A stretch of 9,168 nt of DNA from Caldisericaceae bacterium (lineage in GTDB: Bacteria; Calditrichota; Calditrichia; Calditrichales; Calditrichaceae). Shown here piece by piece: positions 7,305-9,168 of the stretch; the stretch's first letter is position 1; each line of letters opens with the position of its first letter. The notes below the pieces were generated by a model, which saw nothing but the letters and a program-made list of their open reading frames with translations, did not search any database and was not told the DNA's origin. A program made the position numbers and the translations under genes. Where the stretch lies: the NCBI GenBank assembly GCA_021160885.1, contig JAGHBR010000519.1, positions 1-9,168 on the forward strand. Reading direction: 5' to 3'.

Positions 7305-8558
7305 TTGAAAAAGTTGGTTTTGTTGTTTTCCTTTTTGATTAGTTTAGCCCATGGGCAATTCATCCTGATTCCCATGGATTTAACACAAAACGACCATTTA
7401 AAAGCCTATGGTGTGGCCTATTGGGTGTTAACAAAAGGCGTGAATGTGGAGTGGCTACTCAACTACCGCAGCGGTTCCTTCTTGTTTACTGACACCCCAA
7501 TATTCCGCGAGGAGTGCGAGTTGCGTGGCGTTAGCTACGAATTGTTAAACGGCGCCCAGGTAAATCAAATTTACGCCGAAATCGAAGAAAATAACATGGA
7601 ACGCGTATTGCTGGAAAAAGCGCCCAAAATTGCCGTGTACACACCGCCTACCACACAACCCTGGGACGATGCCGTGACACTGGTCATGAACTACGCCGAA
7701 ATTAAATACGACAAGGTTTACGACAGGGAAGTATTAGAAGGCAAACTGTCGGAATACGATTGGCTGCATTTGCATCATGAAGATTTTACCGGTCAGTACG
7801 GAAAATTCTGGGCCGCATTTCACAATCAGCCCTGGTACATCAAACAACAGTTAGAATCGGAAAAACTGGCCAAAGAACTGGGCTTTAACAAAGTAAGCAA
7901 GGAAAAGGGGGCCGTGGCCATTGAAATCCGGCGTTATGTTGAAAACGGCGGCTTTTTGTTTGCCATGTGCTCAGCTACCGATGCGCTGGACATTGCCCTG
8001 GCCGCGCAAAACACCGATATTTGCGATGCTGTTTTTGACGGTGACGGCATCGATCCCGATTACCAGAAAAAACTGGATTTTAGCCAGACCTTTGCCTTCC
8101 AAAACTTTAAGTTGATTACCGATCCGGCCATTTACGAATTTTCTGATATTGATGTACCGCCCAGCCACATGCCCCGCCTGCGCGATCCGGAGACCGATTA
8201 CTTTACTCTGTTCGAATTTTCGGCCAAATATGACCCCGTTCCCACCATGCTTACCCAGGATCATGTGAATGTAATTAAAGGTTTCATGGGACAAACCACC
8301 ATGTTCCGTGAAGAAAAAATCAAACCGAATGTGGTCATTATGGGGAAAATTGAAGGCACCAATGAGGTTAAGTACATTCACGGGAATTTGGGCAAGGGTA
8401 CGTTTACCTTTTACGGCGGTCACGATCCGGAAGACTACACACACCGTGTAGGCGACCCGCCCACCGATTTGAGTTTACACAAAAATTCACCCGGATACCG
8501 TTTAATTTTAAACAACATCCTCTTTCCGGCAGCTAAAAAGAAGAAACTCAAAACCTGA
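7305..8558 (+). CDS. Secreted protein of unknown function with glutamine-amidotransferase-like features
   Basis: The protein has 417 residues with a Sec signal peptide (MKKLVLLFSFLISLAHG, cleavage near 17-18), so it is likely periplasmic. After it comes a conserved-looking segment with a DHLKAYGVAYWVL-like core, about 19-61. An alpha/beta region starts with PKIAVYTPP (107-115). A His/acid cluster, HLHHED (155-160), follows EYDWL. Then comes GGFLFAMCSATD (215-226), with Cys222 in an elbow-like position, and near the end GTFTFYGGHDPED (365-377) with His373 and Glu376. A Cys plus a later H-x-P-E pair recalls class I glutamine amidotransferase, ThuA-like or DUF4159-like folds. I recall relatives carrying the automatic label asparagine synthetase B, but no AsnB domain is visible. 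The TTG start at 7305 has only a poor ribosome binding site. An in-frame stop at 7278-7280 rules out a distant upstream start. Confidence 0.8.
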   Translation: MKKLVLLFSFLISLAHGQFILIPMDLTQNDHLKAYGVAYWVLTKGVNVEWLLNYRSGSFLFTDTPIFREECELRGVSYELLNGAQVNQIYAEIEENNMERVLLEKAPKIAVYTPPTTQPWDDAVTLVMNYAEIKYDKVYDREVLEGKLSEYDWLHLHHEDFTGQYGKFWAAFHNQPWYIKQQLESEKLAKELGFNKVSKEKGAVAIEIRRYVENGGFLFAMCSATDALDIALAAQNTDICDAVFDGDGIDPDYQKKLDFSQTFAFQNFKLITDPAIYEFSDIDVPPSHMPRLRDPETDYFTLFEFSAKYDPVPTMLTQDHVNVIKGFMGQTTMFREEKIKPNVVIMGKIEGTNEVKYIHGNLGKGTFTFYGGHDPEDYTHRVGDPPTDLSLHKNSPGYRLILNNILFPAAKKKKLKT

Positions 8559-8719
8559 TTTTTTAGCAAATGTGCACCAAAAAAGCGAGAACAATTTGAA
8601 ACGTTGAATTTAATTTTTTCCACCATTCAAACCGCCCAATTAAAAGCTAAAACGAAGGCCGGGCAATATTTTTTTCTACGTTTAACTTCTTTAACTTTAC
8701 TCTACTCCTGTTTAAAAAC
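8559..8719. other. Convergent intergenic spacer
   Basis: This AT-rich spacer separates the operon end from the 3' end of the minus-strand nuclease gene. No strong GC-rich terminator hairpin is present for either direction. The best + strand candidate is GCCC (8634-8637) with GGGC (8661-8664), followed closely by seven T residues (8669-8675); four base pairs over a 23-base loop is weak. A two-copy 9-mer tandem repeat (TTTAACTTC / TTTAACTTT) sits at 8681-8698. Confidence 0.5.
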
Positions 8720-9168
8720 TCACAGCTCCAATTCTATGCCAATCGGACAGTGGTCCGAGCCTTTAATTTCAGGCAGGATAAAGGCATCTTTTAAATGAGG
8801 CAAAACATTTTGCGAAACCATAAAATAGTCAATGCGCCAACCGATGTTTCGTTGACGCGCATTAAAGCGGTAACTCCACCAGGTGTACTGGTCTTTTAAA
8901 TCCGGATAAAAATGGCGAAATGTGTCGATCCAGCCATTTGAAAGATAACGCTCAATCCAAGCCCGCTCTTCTGGTAAAAAGCCAGAAGTATTTTGATTGC
9001 TTTTGGGATTTTTTAGATCAATTTCTTTGTGGGCCGTGTTAAAGTCACCGGTTACAATAACTTTATGGCCTTCACCGCGCAAGCGGTTGATTATTTTTAA
9101 CAGCTCTGCGTAAAATTCCAGTTTGTATTCCACCCGCCCGTGGTCGCGCTGCCCATTGGGGAAATAGA
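8720..9168 (-). CDS. xth: Exodeoxyribonuclease III / AP endonuclease, ExoA/APE1 type (C-terminal part)
   Basis: This family cuts DNA at abasic sites and trims 3' ends in base excision repair. The visible part is 148 residues. It is open to the window edge, so the N-terminal ~100-110 residues lie outside. In order it shows YFPNGQ, VTGDFN with the catalytic Asp and Asn (near 9038-9046), AHKEIDLKNPK, FLPEERAW, DTFRHFYP, WWSYRFNAR, GWRIDYFMVS, and the terminal GSDHCPI with the catalytic Asp-His (His near 8750-8752). The HKEIDLKNPK, GWRIDYF and GSDHCPI wording is closer to B. subtilis ExoA and human APE1 than to E. coli ExoIII. A GTG at 9133 could be read as a start, but the frame continues upstream with family-conserved residues, so it is internal. 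The gene converges on the operon to its left. The family call is secure. Confidence 0.95.
   Translation of the reverse strand, partial: YFPNGQRDHGRVEYKLEFYAELLKIINRLRGEGHKVIVTGDFNTAHKEIDLKNPKSNQNTSGFLPEERAWIERYLSNGWIDTFRHFYPDLKDQYTWWSYRFNARQRNIGWRIDYFMVSQNVLPHLKDAFILPEIKGSDHCPIGIELEL

Noticed and set aside
7971..8444. 157-codon minus-strand frame inside the 417-residue protein gene
   Set aside because: It has no recognisable motif and mirrors a coding region whose + strand product has a signal peptide and structured motifs; a shadow frame.
8532..8567. Perfect 8-bp repeat GCTAAAAA / TTTTTAGC around the stop of the last operon gene
   Set aside because: The stem is nearly all A-T, the loop is 20 bases, and no T-tract follows outside the stem; unlikely to terminate transcription and plausible by chance in AT-rich DNA.
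8634..8675. Candidate operon terminator GCCC...GGGC followed by seven T
   Set aside because: Only four base pairs over a 23-base loop; too weak to call as a terminator.
8681..8698. Two tandem copies of a TTTAACTTY-like 9-mer
   Set aside because: Two copies only, with one mismatch, in an AT-rich spacer; no evidence for function.
8720..9133. Reading the nuclease gene as starting at GTG 9133
   Set aside because: The frame stays open to the window edge and the upstream residues (YFPNGQ region) belong to the family, so the gene is cut by the window rather than starting here.

Overview
The window carries six protein-coding genes: five complete and one cut by the right edge. No tRNA, rRNA, CRISPR array or insertion sequence could be seen. 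The genes have moderate GC content and open reading frames packed tightly on one strand. LepB carries the catalytic-Ser motif IPTSSM, which is common in the Bacteroidota/Chlorobi/Ignavibacteria/Calditrichota (FCB-like) group. Two genes start at TTG. Together with an NhaA antiporter and two secreted proteins, this suggests a free-living, probably marine Gram-negative bacterium of FCB type. Something like Calditrichota is my best guess, but that is inference from protein style only.

Layout. Positions 1-387 hold no convincing gene. They contain a degenerate hairpin (127-158), an AT-rich stretch with a perfect 9-bp inverted repeat (219-241) and a near-consensus sigma-70-type promoter with an extended -10 (266-294). 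This promoter drives nhaA (388-1617), which stands alone and ends at a clear rho-independent terminator (1684-1714). After a short spacer with a second inverted repeat (1718-1751) comes a five-gene run on the + strand: lepA, lepB, hemW, a secreted TPR-repeat protein and a secreted protein of unknown function (1790-8558). Gaps are 17 bp, a 4-bp ATGA overlap, a 26-29 bp overlap and 8 bp, so this is almost certainly one operon. A 161-bp convergent spacer follows. On the minus strand is the C-terminal part of an ExoA/APE1-type exodeoxyribonuclease III, which runs off the window.

How the genes fit together. LepA (EF4, a ribosome-associated GTPase) and LepB (signal peptidase I) are a classic pair. 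HemW is a radical-SAM heme-trafficking protein. The last two genes both encode proteins with signal peptides, so they are potential clients of LepB. The 417-residue protein has features resembling a class I glutamine-amidotransferase/ThuA-like fold: a Cys in an elbow-like context and a GGHDPE motif near the C-terminus. No function can be assigned to it. The TPR/417-aa pair is the least understood part of the window; everything else is conventional housekeeping.
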